DNA of 64,000 nucleotides, taken from contig NZ_CALART010000110.1 of assembly GCF_937888285.1 (NCBI RefSeq), forward strand, positions 62,001 through 126,000, given 5' to 3'. The DNA is from an uncultured Aquimonas sp. (GTDB lineage Bacteria > Pseudomonadota > Gammaproteobacteria > Xanthomonadales > Xanthomonadaceae). The position numbers and the translations under genes are program-made. This document shows positions 8,549-17,618 of the stretch, piece by piece. Below the pieces are notes generated by a model. That model was not told the origin of the DNA. It was given only the letters and a program-made list of their open reading frames with translations, and ran no database searches. Each line of letters begins with the position of its first letter. Positions within the stretch are counted from its first letter, which is position 1.

Positions 8549-9883
8549 ATGATCCGAATCGCGCAGTTTTCCGACCTGCACTACAGCGAGAAGAACCTTG
8601 CCGAGGCCGACCGCTGCTTCGGCTTTGCGGTGGACGAAGCCATCCGGCGCGGCGCCGAAGTCGCGGTCATCTCGGGCGACTCGACCGACCACGCGCTCGA
8701 CGTGCACAGCCCGGCGGTCGAACGCCTGGCGCGGCAGGTGCGCCGGCTGGCGGATCACTGTCCGGTGCTGATGCAGCAGGGCACGTTCTCGCACGAGCCA
8801 CCGGGCACGCTGGCCATCTTCCGCCTGCTCGGGGGCCGCTACGGCGTGCATGTGGCCGATCGCATCGGCCAGGTGGCGCTGCGCCTGGACCGCACCTGGC
8901 TCGGCACGCAAGGCTGGCGCTTCGACGGCGCGCAGGACCAGTTGCCCGACGGCGCACGGGTCTTGTTCACGTGCGTGCCGACGGTGAACAAGGCGACCGT
9001 CGCCGCGAGCGTCGGCGCGGCGGACGCCGGAGTCGCGCTGGGCCAGGAACTGGCGGCCCTGCTGGCCGGGTTTGCGGCCAGCAACCAGGCGGCACGTGAG
9101 GCGCTGGTACCGACCGTCGGCGTGTCGCACGGCACGGTCACCGGGTGCATCACCGAGCACGACGTGCCGATGGCCGGCTTCGACCACGAGTTCACGTCGG
9201 GTGCGCTGTTCTCGGCGCAGGCCCAGGCCTTCATGCTGGGGCACATCCACCGACACCAGCACTGGGAGCAGGGCGGGCGCATCGTGGCCTACGCCGGATC
9301 AATCGGCCGCTTCCACCATGGCGAGGTCGGCGACAAGGGCTTCGTGCTGTGGGAGGTCGCGGCTTCGGCAGTGGCGTTCGAGCTGGTGCCGACCCCAGCG
9401 AGGCGGACGGTCGACCTGTTCTTCGAGGGCAAGCCCGACCTGGCGCGGATCGAGTCGGCAGTGGCGGCTGGTGACCTGGAAGGTGCCTGGGTCCGCGTGC
9501 GCTGGACGGTCGCCGACGAGGATCGGCACGAGGTCGACCGCGAGGCCATCAAGCGCGCGCTGGCGGGTGCGGCAGGCGTGCAACTGGAAGGGCGGTTCGT
9601 GCCCATCGTGCGCAGCCGGGCAGAAGGCATCTCGCGCTGCGCCAGCCTGGGCGACAAGGTGCGCGCGTGGGCCGGGGTCACGGGCGCCCGGGTGGAGCCG
9701 CTGCTGGCGTACCTGGAGCGCCTCTCGCACCAGACGCCCGAGCAGATCGCCGGTGAGGTGCTGACGCGGCGTCCTCGGGCGGAAGTTCCAGACCCCTTGT
9801 CGCTGGCGGTCAGGCCGGACGCTTGCGCCACGGAACCCAGATCGATCGCGGGCGGTGCAGCAGCCGAGTTGGAGCTGTTCTGA
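8549..9883 (+). CDS. sbcD: SbcD/Mre11-like metallophosphoesterase nuclease
   Basis: Nuclease subunit expected to act with the SbcC-like ATPase at 12088 on DNA ends and hairpins. 444 residues. Metal-binding motifs are FSDLH (7-11), ISGDSTDH (41-48), the SHGT segment near 195 and LGHIHRHQ near 230. The third motif, normally GNHD/E, reads QGTFSHEPPG and lacks the Asn, so catalysis could differ from E. coli SbcD. GAGGTGAACCC precedes ATG 8549. It is separated from its SbcC partner by two genes on the opposite strand. Confidence 0.85.
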   Translation: MIRIAQFSDLHYSEKNLAEADRCFGFAVDEAIRRGAEVAVISGDSTDHALDVHSPAVERLARQVRRLADHCPVLMQQGTFSHEPPGTLAIFRLLGGRYGVHVADRIGQVALRLDRTWLGTQGWRFDGAQDQLPDGARVLFTCVPTVNKATVAASVGAADAGVALGQELAALLAGFAASNQAAREALVPTVGVSHGTVTGCITEHDVPMAGFDHEFTSGALFSAQAQAFMLGHIHRHQHWEQGGRIVAYAGSIGRFHHGEVGDKGFVLWEVAASAVAFELVPTPARRTVDLFFEGKPDLARIESAVAAGDLEGAWVRVRWTVADEDRHEVDREAIKRALAGAAGVQLEGRFVPIVRSRAEGISRCASLGDKVRAWAGVTGARVEPLLAYLERLSHQTPEQIAGEVLTRRPRAEVPDPLSLAVRPDACATEPRSIAGGAAAELELF

Positions 9884-9970
9884 GCCCTCGGCACGCCCGA
9901 ACATCGAGCGGTCAGTCCGGGATCTTCCGCGGTCACGGCAGCAGCGCTTTCGAACCGATGCGCGCCGCTA

Positions 9971-10429
9971 TCACACAGAGAAGGGCGAGCCATCCTTGTG
10001 CAAGAACCGGCCGTCGGCGTTGGAACTCATCATGTCGATGTCGGAGCAGGTGGTGAGGTCGTTCGGATTGCGCGAGCCCACTTCCAGATAGACGGCGATC
10101 GCGGAGGACCTGTTGATGAGGTGGTGGCCGTTGCCGCTGCCCTTCGGAAATGCCGCGCAATCGCCGGCGCGCATCAGCGTCTCACCGCCGTCCTCGACGA
10201 GTGTCACTTCGCCTTCAAGCAGATAGACGAACTCGTCCTCGTCGCTGTGCCAGTGGCGCTGGCTGGACCAACCGCCCGGCGGCAGGGTCATCAGGTTGAC
10301 GCCGAAGTCGCGAAGCCCGCCGGCTTCGCCCAGGCGACGGCGTGTGCGCGCACTGCAGGGCGCGTCGAACGGCTTTGGGTAGCCCGATCCCCGGCGTCCG
10401 GGTACGGCGGTGACGTCGATCCTGGGCAT
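9971..10429 (-). CDS. Cupin-domain protein
   Basis: 152 residues with a single RmlC-like cupin. Motif 1 is HWHSDEDEFVYLLEGEVTL (about 58-76) and motif 2 is the segment GDCAAFPKGSGNGHHLIN (about 88-105). Its metal-binding His and Glu residues are present. Cupins of this type bind sugars or small ligands, but the substrate cannot be read from sequence. It is the second gene after the sensor kinase on the minus strand, 29 bp downstream, and the pair looks like a unit inserted between sbcD and sbcC. Confidence 0.8.
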   Translation of the reverse strand: MPRIDVTAVPGRRGSGYPKPFDAPCSARTRRRLGEAGGLRDFGVNLMTLPPGGWSSQRHWHSDEDEFVYLLEGEVTLVEDGGETLMRAGDCAAFPKGSGNGHHLINRSSAIAVYLEVGSRNPNDLTTCSDIDMMSSNADGRFLHKDGSPFSV

Positions 10430-10458
10430 GCAGTTCTCCTTCGTTTCGTGCTGTCTGC

Positions 10459-11910
10459 CTAGTCGGCAAGCGGAAGAGATACGACGACCGTCGTTCCCTT
10501 GCCGGCGCGCGACTGCAGTTCGATGCGGCCGCCGAGCTTGGTGACCAGGGACTTGACGATGGCCAGGCCAAGGCCCAGACCGTCCCGTCGGGCCGGCGAC
10601 TGCGCCGCCTTGAAGAAGGGCTCGAAGACGCGGTCCTGGACGTCTTCCGGGATGCCGATGCCGGTGTCCGCGACCACGATCACGAGTTCGCGCGGCCCGG
10701 ACGCGGTCGATCGAACTTCCGCCGAGACGCTGACCTCGCCGGTGGCGGTGTACTTGACGGCGTTGCCGACGAGGTTCTCGACGATCTGGCGGACCTTGCT
10801 GAGGTCCAGCAGCAGTTCCACGTCCTGCGCAGCAACCTTGAGGGCGAGCCCCTTCGCGCCGGCGGTCGACGCGTGAAGGTTGGTGATGTCGCCGAGGACG
10901 GCGGACAACTGCGCGAGCTGCAGCCGATCGTCGGTGCGCCAGGACTGGCTGCGCGCATAGTCGGCGATCCCCTGCATCTGATGGGCCATCAGGTCCGCGG
11001 CGGAGTGAAGCCGGCGCAGGGTCAGATGCAGCTCCGGGCTGTCGGCGAGTCGGTGTTCTAGGAACTCGACATCCGCCATGATGATCTGGGCGGGCGTACG
11101 GATCTCATGGCCGACCTTGGCCATGAAGACCTGCTGGCGCTCCGTGGCCGTCAGTTCGGCAGTGCGCGCAGCCGACGCCGCCTCGACCAGCATCGCCTGC
11201 TCGCGTTCGATCGCTTCGTGGCGCAACTGGTCAGTGACCTGGTGCGTGCGCAGCAGGTTGCGCGTCGTTCGTCGCACCTGGTCCGAGATCCGATACGCCG
11301 CCACGGCGTAGAGCACCAGCAGGAAAGCCGTCACCCAGAGGTGCTCGGTCTCGATGAAGACGGTGGCAACGAGGAAGGAAGCGAACTGCACCCCCGCCAG
11401 GACCCAGAAGCCGCGGTGCGCACCCGGCAGCAGGTACATCGAACCGACGCTCATCGATCCGAGTGCGCAGAGCGCGTAGGTGACGGCGTGCCCCTTGTCG
11501 GTGATGGCCGGATACACGATTAGCGAAGCTGGCGCCCAGAAACAGCAGACCAGGTAGGCGTTGCGGTCCAGCGCGGCATGGAAGCGGCGCTCCAGATCCT
11601 CGCGCGGCAGGATGTCGACGGCGGCCATGCCGGCGATCGACCAGCGCCAGATCGCGGTGGCCAGTCCCGTGGCGACCAGCGCCAGCGCCAGCAGCCTCCG
11701 ATCTGCGAATCGCCAGGCCAGCCATCCGACATAGAGCGTGGCGAAGCCCAGCGCCACCGAACTCAACCTTGCGTTGTTGGCGGTCGCGCGCAGCAGGCTG
11801 CGGCGCAGCCGCGCCTCGCTCTCGTTCTGCGCGGCATCGCTGTCGCCGCTTCCCTGCCCGACCTCCTTGCTGTCCGCCGGTAAGGCGGAGTCGAGGTCGC
11901 GCGAGCTCAC
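10459..11910 (-). CDS. Membrane sensor histidine kinase, no adjacent response regulator
   Basis: About 483 residues from GTG 11910, chosen because AAGGTGGG lies upstream. A longer frame starts at 12114 but would overlap the divergent sbcC-like gene. About six membrane helices lie in the first half. The HisKA H-box is KVGHEIRTPAQ. HATPase boxes follow: N (IVENLVGNAVKYT), G1 (VADTGIGIPEDV), F (FEPFFKA) and G2 (GLGLGLAIVKSL). No receiver domain or partner regulator is seen, so this is an orphan kinase. The membrane sensor domain has no recognisable ligand fold. It is followed by the cupin gene. Confidence 0.85.
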   Translation of the reverse strand: MSSRDLDSALPADSKEVGQGSGDSDAAQNESEARLRRSLLRATANNARLSSVALGFATLYVGWLAWRFADRRLLALALVATGLATAIWRWSIAGMAAVDILPREDLERRFHAALDRNAYLVCCFWAPASLIVYPAITDKGHAVTYALCALGSMSVGSMYLLPGAHRGFWVLAGVQFASFLVATVFIETEHLWVTAFLLVLYAVAAYRISDQVRRTTRNLLRTHQVTDQLRHEAIEREQAMLVEAASAARTAELTATERQQVFMAKVGHEIRTPAQIIMADVEFLEHRLADSPELHLTLRRLHSAADLMAHQMQGIADYARSQSWRTDDRLQLAQLSAVLGDITNLHASTAGAKGLALKVAAQDVELLLDLSKVRQIVENLVGNAVKYTATGEVSVSAEVRSTASGPRELVIVVADTGIGIPEDVQDRVFEPFFKAAQSPARRDGLGLGLAIVKSLVTKLGGRIELQSRAGKGTTVVVSLPLAD

Positions 11911-12087
11911 ATCGCCCACCTTTTCGGCGCGATGGGTCTCGGGTCGATGAAACAACGTACTGCGGACAGCAGCCACCTGACGGGCGCGCGTGTCTCGCGG
12001 CCGGTGGTTGACGCCCTGATCGTTGGCGAGAGACTCATGAGCATGGCTGGCCTTGCTGCACAGCGTACCTTGGAAAGGGGAATTGCA

Positions 12088-14580
12088 ATGGGCGACAAAA
12101 AACACGGTGAGCAACCGAATGCGGCGCGCGGCTACCGCCCCCTAGTGCTGACACTGACCGGCTTCAAGGGCATCCGCAGCGGCCTCGGCCGCAACACCCT
12201 TCGACTCGACGTCGAGGCACTGGCCGGCGACGCGACGCTGGTGGCCATCGCCGGGGCCAATGGGCGCGGCAAGACGACAGTGATGGACAACCTCCATCCG
12301 TACCTCGTCATGCCCTCCCGCGCCGGTGCCGATGGTCTCGGTGCGTTCTCGTACTACGACCACGTCTTTCTACCGGAAAGCCAGAAGGAACTGACCTGGG
12401 AGCACCGGGGGCACCGCTACAAATCGCAACTTGTGTTTCGCGTCAACGGCAAACGCAAGACCGAGGCCTTCCTGTTCGAGCAGTCCGGCAGCCACTGGAC
12501 ACCGGTGGTGCTCGCCGACGGCACCGTCAGCGACGGCAAGGTCGATATCTACGAGCAGGCCGTGCGCGAATTGCTCGGCTCGCCGGAGACCTTCTTTACG
12601 TCGGTGTTCTCGGCCCAGGGCAAGCGGCCACTGTCGGCCTACCGCAACGGCGAGATCAAGGGCTTGCTGGCCGACCTGCTGGGCCTGGACCAGGTGCGGC
12701 AGCAGGGTGAGCACGCAGCGGAGACGTCCAGGCTGCTCAAGAATGGTCTGGCGCTGATCCGGCAGGGGCAGGCCAGCGCGGCGGCCGAAATCGCGCGCCT
12801 GGCTGGCGAACTGAGCACACTAGGCGATCCCGAGGCAGCCCTCTCGCGGGCGACCAGCGAACGAGACGCCGCAGCGCGATCACTGGATGCCGCCCGTGCT
12901 GCCGAGGCAACTGTGCTCGCGGACTCACAGGCGGCTGCGGAAACCGACAAACGAAGTACCGAACTTGCCGCCGAGCGCGACAGGGCTGCAGTCGGCGCCA
13001 GGGAGGCACTCCAGCGGCTTGCGGAGGAATTCGCTCGACTCGACGTCAGGGCCGGCGCGCTGGCGCAGCGGGCCGCTGCCAGGAAGCGCCAGCATGCCGA
13101 ACAGCGGGTCCGGCTCACCCGACAGCGCGATGCACTCCGGCAGTCGTGCGCTGGAGCGGGTCGGGTCGCATGGGCATCGCGCAGGCTGATGGCGGCGGAA
13201 CGGGCGGTGCAGATACGAACCGAGCGCGCGGCGGCCGCCCAGGCGCTCGCGGACAAGGCGGACCAGCTTCGCGGCAAGGTGAGGCTGCTGGCCCAGCAGA
13301 TCGAGGGCATCGAGCGCGAGGCTGGGCAGGTGTCACTGAGGCATGCGGACCTACAGCGGCGCTTCGGACTTGCCGCGGAAGTACCCTGCGTCGGGACCGA
13401 CCTGCAGGGTCGCTGCAAGCTGCTTGGTGACGCCAGGGAAGCGCAGGCCATGTTGCCGTCCGTCGATGGTCAGATCGCCGCGCTGCGTGATCGCCAGCGC
13501 GCTGCAGATGCGGAACGTGCCGGTCTGTCCGAAGGACTGCGCCCGCTGGCCGGGGTTGGGGAACTGCGCAACGAAGCCGAGCGACGACTCGAACGTGCCA
13601 GCGCACGTTTGTCGAGCCTGGCACGGCTGGCAGCACGGGAAGGCGAAATGCGCCAAGCCCAGGCCGCACTCACGGCAGTCGAGGTGGAACTGGGGTTGCT
13701 TTCCAACGACGCGCCGGCCGAGACCGACGAGGAGGCCGCCGAGCGTGCCGACATCGAGGCAGCGCGCGCCCGAGTGGCTGCAGAGCGCAATCGTCTGAGC
13801 ACCGAACGCGATGCGTCGATCAGCCGGATCGAGACCGCAGTCGCCGCCTTGCCTCCCGCCTTCGACAGAGGCCGGCTCGAACTGGCGCGGCGCGCTTCGA
13901 TACTGGCCGAGGCCGGACTGCACAGTGCGGAGCAGGCGCACCTCGCGGCTGTTCGCACTCAGGAGCGCCGCGCTGCGCTCCAGGCGCAACAAGCGCGCGT
14001 CAGTGGCGAAGCGGCCGCCACCGACGCGCGCGCATCGGCGGTCGAGTCCGAATTGAGCGGCTGGACTCTGCTGGCAAGATGCCTGAGCAATGATGGCGTG
14101 ATCGCGCTGGACATCGACGACGCCGGACCGACGCTCGCCGGGCTGGCCAATGACCTCCTGCTGGCCTGCTACGGGCGGCGGTTCACGCTGGAGATCCGCA
14201 CCCAGGTGGCGACTGCCAAGGGCGAGATGCGCGAAGGCTTCGACATCGTCGTTCACGACGGCGAAGGTGGCGAGTCCAAGAGCGTGGCCCTGCTGAGTGG
14301 CGGCGAACGGGTCTGGATCAACGAGTGCCTGACCCGCGCGATCGCGCTCTACCTGGCCGGCAACGCAGGCCGCGAGTACGGCACGCTGTTCTGCGACGAG
14401 GCCGACGGTCCGCTCGACCCGGATCGCAAGCGCATGTTCATGGACATGAAGCGCGAGGTGATCCGGCTGGGCGGCTACCAGCGCGAGTTCTTCGTCTCGC
14501 AGACACCGGAGCTCACAGCGATGGCGGACAAGGTCATCGACCTGGACAGCTTCGTGCTCGCGCAGGAGGCGGCGACGTGA
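12088..14580 (+). CDS. sbcC: SbcC/Rad50-like SMC-type ATPase
   Basis: 830 residues; start ATG 12088 is preceded by GGAAAGGGG. Earlier in-frame starts (11932) overlap the kinase gene. Walker A is GANGRGKT (56-63), then long coiled coils to about 700. In the middle a Cys pair, CVGTDLQGRC (about 434 and 443), sits where Rad50 has its zinc hook, but with eight residues between the cysteines instead of CxxC. The signature is LLSGGER (about 734) and Walker B with D-loop is TLFCDEADGPLD (about 765). Expected to work with the SbcD-like nuclease at 8549 in DNA-end or hairpin processing. Confidence 0.85.
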   Translation: MGDKKHGEQPNAARGYRPLVLTLTGFKGIRSGLGRNTLRLDVEALAGDATLVAIAGANGRGKTTVMDNLHPYLVMPSRAGADGLGAFSYYDHVFLPESQKELTWEHRGHRYKSQLVFRVNGKRKTEAFLFEQSGSHWTPVVLADGTVSDGKVDIYEQAVRELLGSPETFFTSVFSAQGKRPLSAYRNGEIKGLLADLLGLDQVRQQGEHAAETSRLLKNGLALIRQGQASAAAEIARLAGELSTLGDPEAALSRATSERDAAARSLDAARAAEATVLADSQAAAETDKRSTELAAERDRAAVGAREALQRLAEEFARLDVRAGALAQRAAARKRQHAEQRVRLTRQRDALRQSCAGAGRVAWASRRLMAAERAVQIRTERAAAAQALADKADQLRGKVRLLAQQIEGIEREAGQVSLRHADLQRRFGLAAEVPCVGTDLQGRCKLLGDAREAQAMLPSVDGQIAALRDRQRAADAERAGLSEGLRPLAGVGELRNEAERRLERASARLSSLARLAAREGEMRQAQAALTAVEVELGLLSNDAPAETDEEAAERADIEAARARVAAERNRLSTERDASISRIETAVAALPPAFDRGRLELARRASILAEAGLHSAEQAHLAAVRTQERRAALQAQQARVSGEAAATDARASAVESELSGWTLLARCLSNDGVIALDIDDAGPTLAGLANDLLLACYGRRFTLEIRTQVATAKGEMREGFDIVVHDGEGGESKSVALLSGGERVWINECLTRAIALYLAGNAGREYGTLFCDEADGPLDPDRKRMFMDMKREVIRLGGYQREFFVSQTPELTAMADKVIDLDSFVLAQEAAT

Positions 14581-14918
14581 CCGGCGCCAGCAGGGGGGAC
14601 ATGATGGCTGGCTTGCCGTTGCGCTGTTATGTCGTGCTTCCAGGGTTGCCGGCAGGGACCAATGTCGCCGTCTGCGAGCGGGGCAGCGATGGCGTGCGCA
14701 TCACCAGCATCGATTTGGGAGGCTTCTTGACAGCAAGGCGCCTGGTGCGCGCGCTCAACGACGCGCTCGGGATCGACGCTGCGGCCGAACACGCGATGCT
14801 GGTCGGCTGTCTCCGGGGCTGGAGCCGCGGAGCGGCAAGCCCGGAATTCCCCCGCGCGGAGGCTCGGGGCTTCATGAAGGTGGCGCGGCAAGCCAGGGGC
14901 CATAGCGTCCTCCACTGA
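14577..14918 (+). CDS. Hypothetical protein coupled to sbcC
   Basis: 113 residues from GTG 14577. AGGAGG lies 8 bp upstream and the start overlaps the sbcC stop (GTGA), so it is translationally coupled. No family recognised. It has a short beta-rich start (LRCYVVLPGLPAGTNVAVCE), then helices and a basic C terminus (KVARQARGHS). The context suggests a helper of the SbcCD-like complex. ATG 14601 is an alternative start. Confidence 0.55.
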   Translation: MTGASRGDMMAGLPLRCYVVLPGLPAGTNVAVCERGSDGVRITSIDLGGFLTARRLVRALNDALGIDAAAEHAMLVGCLRGWSRGAASPEFPRAEARGFMKVARQARGHSVLH

Positions 14919-14999
14919 CGATGCGCCTGCGTCTGGCCGACGGGCTTGCGCTGACCCTGCCGGGGCGGAAACTGTCCGCAGATCGGAAGGACGCCGCAA

Positions 15000-15329
15000 G
15001 TGAGCATCACGTTCAAGCTCGAGATCGATTGCCATTCAGAGGCGCTCAATGTCAGCAACAGCAACGCTGCTGCGCTACTGGCACTTGCTGGTCTGCTATC
15101 GGCGCCCTATGGCGAGATTCCGTACGAGCAGCTGGAAGCCGCCATCACGAAGTTGCTCCGAGCCATGAACTCCGACCCTGCGCGCGCGAAAGCGGTGACG
15201 TCGGTCACCGAAGGCCCGAGGTGGTCGGAAGGCGCGCGCACCGACGAGTACTTGCAGAGGCGAGCGGGCGAAGTGATGGCAATGCTGGTCCTCGCCCGAA
15301 CGCACGGCTGTGGAGTCACTTGGGGTTGA
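15000..15329 (+). CDS. Hypothetical protein
   Basis: 109 residues from GTG 15000, with GGAAGGACG upstream. The first 60 residues (ITFKLEIDCHSEALNVSNSN, then LLALAGLLSA) look like a small alpha/beta fold. No family recognised. It is the last gene of the sbcC run, before the gene-poor junction to the defence island. Confidence 0.5.
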   Translation: MSITFKLEIDCHSEALNVSNSNAAALLALAGLLSAPYGEIPYEQLEAAITKLLRAMNSDPARAKAVTSVTEGPRWSEGARTDEYLQRRAGEVMAMLVLARTHGCGVTWG

Positions 15330-15725
15330 ACGCAGCCTGACGCCGGTGCCGATCGAAAAGGGGCGGATCGCAAACCTGTGCGTCGGTTTCGTCGAGAACG
15401 ACCCGTTGCAGCCAGTCATTTCCTGGTTGTAGATGACCACTCAGCGGCGGAAAACGGACATTAGTGCGCGAGCCAAGGCCAATGGTAGACAGCCCAACAG
15501 CTCAGGAAGCGAGCCCCCTCCAGCGAGACATCATGCCGAGTCGGACTGCGCTTGGCGTCGACGACATACGACTCGCATCGGGCAGCTGTCCATAGCCCAC
15601 CGGGCTGTCTCCTGGGGTCGTCCCAAGCGCGCAGCGGCAACGCTCGGCGACGCCTTGCACGTTCGATCGGCCCATCCGAGCCCTCGCAAAGGAGGGTAAG
15701 GTGCGAAACCCATGGGGAGGAAACA
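15330..15725. other. Gene-free left flank of the Gabija-like island
   Basis: About 400 bp without a convincing gene. GC falls here from the SbcC region into the defence genes. The end carries GGGGAGGAAACA immediately before ATG 15726, a strong ribosome-binding site. No clear insertion-sequence ends or attachment repeats were found. Confidence 0.4.
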
Positions 15726-17618
15726 ATGCAGGTCGCGCGTATTCATATCGAGAACTTCCGAGGCGTTAAGGACACAACCCTCGATTTCACCAAGCACGCG
15801 GTACTTCTTGGGGACAACAACACGGGCAAAACAACGGTGCTGGAGGCGCTCGATCTTGCCCTCGGACCCGACCGGTTGAACAGGACACCGCCGATCGACG
15901 AGCACGACTTTTACCACGGCAGATACGCCGCCAAATCTAAGAAGTCCGCCCAAGGCGATCACGGCGAAGGTGGACCGCAGGAGCCTGGCGCCGAGAACGG
16001 AGGAGCCGCCGCGTCGGAAGATGGCGCCGCTGTGGAGGCACCGGCCGAAGATCCGGCGCTACAGATCAGGGTCGACGTCACGATCATTGATCTCTCCGAG
16101 GAGCAGCGAAATCGATTCGGGGACTACATTGAATTCTGGGACAACAAGGAGAAGAAGCTCTATCAGGAGACATCCCCAGAAGGGGTTGATGCGGACACGA
16201 TCTCCCCAGCGTTGCGCGTTACCTTTATCGGAGAGTACGACCCGGAAGAGGACGACTTCGTGGGCAAGACGTTCTACACGCTAACGCTTGTGGACGGCCA
16301 CACGCCCCAAACCTTCTCGAAGAAGGACAAACAGGTCTGCGGATTTCTGTATCTGCGCTCCATCCGCACAGGCTCCCGGGCCCTGAGCCTCGAACGGGGA
16401 AGCCTGTTGGACATCATCCTGCGCCTCAAAGAGGTGCGCCCCCAGATGTGGGAGGACGCCATCGGGAAAATATCAGCGTTCTCAGTCGCGGAGGATCCGA
16501 GCCTGGGCATATCCGGAGTCCTTCAAAGCATCAACAACGCATTGAAGAAGTACGTGCCGAAGGAATGGGGCATCGAGCCGCATCTCAAGGTCTCGAACCT
16601 CACGCGGGACCATTTGCGAAAGGTGATCACGGCGTTCATCGCGACCGGCGATGGAACGCACGCCGCCCCGTTTTACCGGCAAGGTACCGGCACGATCAAC
16701 ATGCTGGTGCTCGCAATGCTGTCGCAGATCGCCGAGGACAAGCAGAACGTCATCTTCGCGATGGAGGAGCCCGAGACCGCCATTCCGCCATACGCGCAGA
16801 AGCGCATCATCCATGAGGTCCGCAAGCTGGCGTCGCAAACGCTGTTCACGTCGCACTCGCCCTACGTGCTCGAAGAGTTCTCACTCGACGAAACCGTCAT
16901 CCTGTCCCGCGACACCACCGGAGCATTGAAGCAATCCCGGGTCTGGCTCCCGCAAAGCGTCAAGCTCAAGCGCTACCGGCAGGAGTTCAGGACCAGGTTC
17001 TGTGAAGGCTTGCTGGCCCGGCGTATTCTTGTTGCAGAGGGTGCGACCGAAGCTTCGACATTTCCGGTGGCCTGCCGGCGCCTGGCCGAGCTTGATCCGG
17101 CGAAGTACGCATCTCTGGAAGCGCTCGGTGTTTGTGTTGTCGATGCTGGCGGCGAGGGAAGCATCCCTGATATGGCAAAGCTGTACAAGGAAATCGGCAA
17201 ACGGACGTTTGCCCTGTGCGACCTGCAAGACGCCGCTGCTCAGGCGCAAATCCAGGCCCAGGTCGAGCACATGTACATGCACAACGAGAAGGGAATCGAG
17301 AACCTCATCCTGAAGAACACGCCGCAGGCGGCGATGGAGAGGTTCTGCGACGTTCTCCAATGGCCCGCAGACCTGGCAGCGAAGTTTCCGAATCCAAAGG
17401 CGGATGTTGTCAACGCACTGATGGCGTACTTCGCGAAAACAAAGGGCGACTTCGGCATCGCGGAGTACGTCGCCCAATGCAGCGAGGCCGAGATTCCGCA
17501 ATGGATCAGAGAGGCCTGCATCCACCTGAGAGGACTGTGCATGCCGCCGGCCGTGCCTGCGGCCGCGGTCGTGGCGCCTGGTGGCATCCCGGGCGGTGAT
17601 GACGATGAAACTCTCTGA
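15726..17618 (+). CDS. gajA: GajA-like OLD-family ATPase/TOPRIM nuclease
   Basis: Nuclease-ATPase of a Gabija-type anti-phage system. 630 residues; ATG 15726 has GGAGG 5 bp upstream and gives the typical start MQVARIHIENFRG. Walker A is GDNNTGKT (29-36). An acidic low-complexity insert lies at about 60-110, unusual for GajA. Walker B is VIFAMEEPETA (about 340) and the H-loop is FTSHSPYVLEE. The C-terminal TOPRIM part shows ILVAEGATEAS, VVDAGGEGS and the FALCDLQD acidic motif. It is somewhat longer than the best-known GajA, mostly because of the insert. It overlaps the helicase gene by about 20 bp. Sampled GC is about 50%, far below the flanks. Confidence 0.85.
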   Translation: MQVARIHIENFRGVKDTTLDFTKHAVLLGDNNTGKTTVLEALDLALGPDRLNRTPPIDEHDFYHGRYAAKSKKSAQGDHGEGGPQEPGAENGGAAASEDGAAVEAPAEDPALQIRVDVTIIDLSEEQRNRFGDYIEFWDNKEKKLYQETSPEGVDADTISPALRVTFIGEYDPEEDDFVGKTFYTLTLVDGHTPQTFSKKDKQVCGFLYLRSIRTGSRALSLERGSLLDIILRLKEVRPQMWEDAIGKISAFSVAEDPSLGISGVLQSINNALKKYVPKEWGIEPHLKVSNLTRDHLRKVITAFIATGDGTHAAPFYRQGTGTINMLVLAMLSQIAEDKQNVIFAMEEPETAIPPYAQKRIIHEVRKLASQTLFTSHSPYVLEEFSLDETVILSRDTTGALKQSRVWLPQSVKLKRYRQEFRTRFCEGLLARRILVAEGATEASTFPVACRRLAELDPAKYASLEALGVCVVDAGGEGSIPDMAKLYKEIGKRTFALCDLQDAAAQAQIQAQVEHMYMHNEKGIENLILKNTPQAAMERFCDVLQWPADLAAKFPNPKADVVNALMAYFAKTKGDFGIAEYVAQCSEAEIPQWIREACIHLRGLCMPPAVPAAAVVAPGGIPGGDDDETL

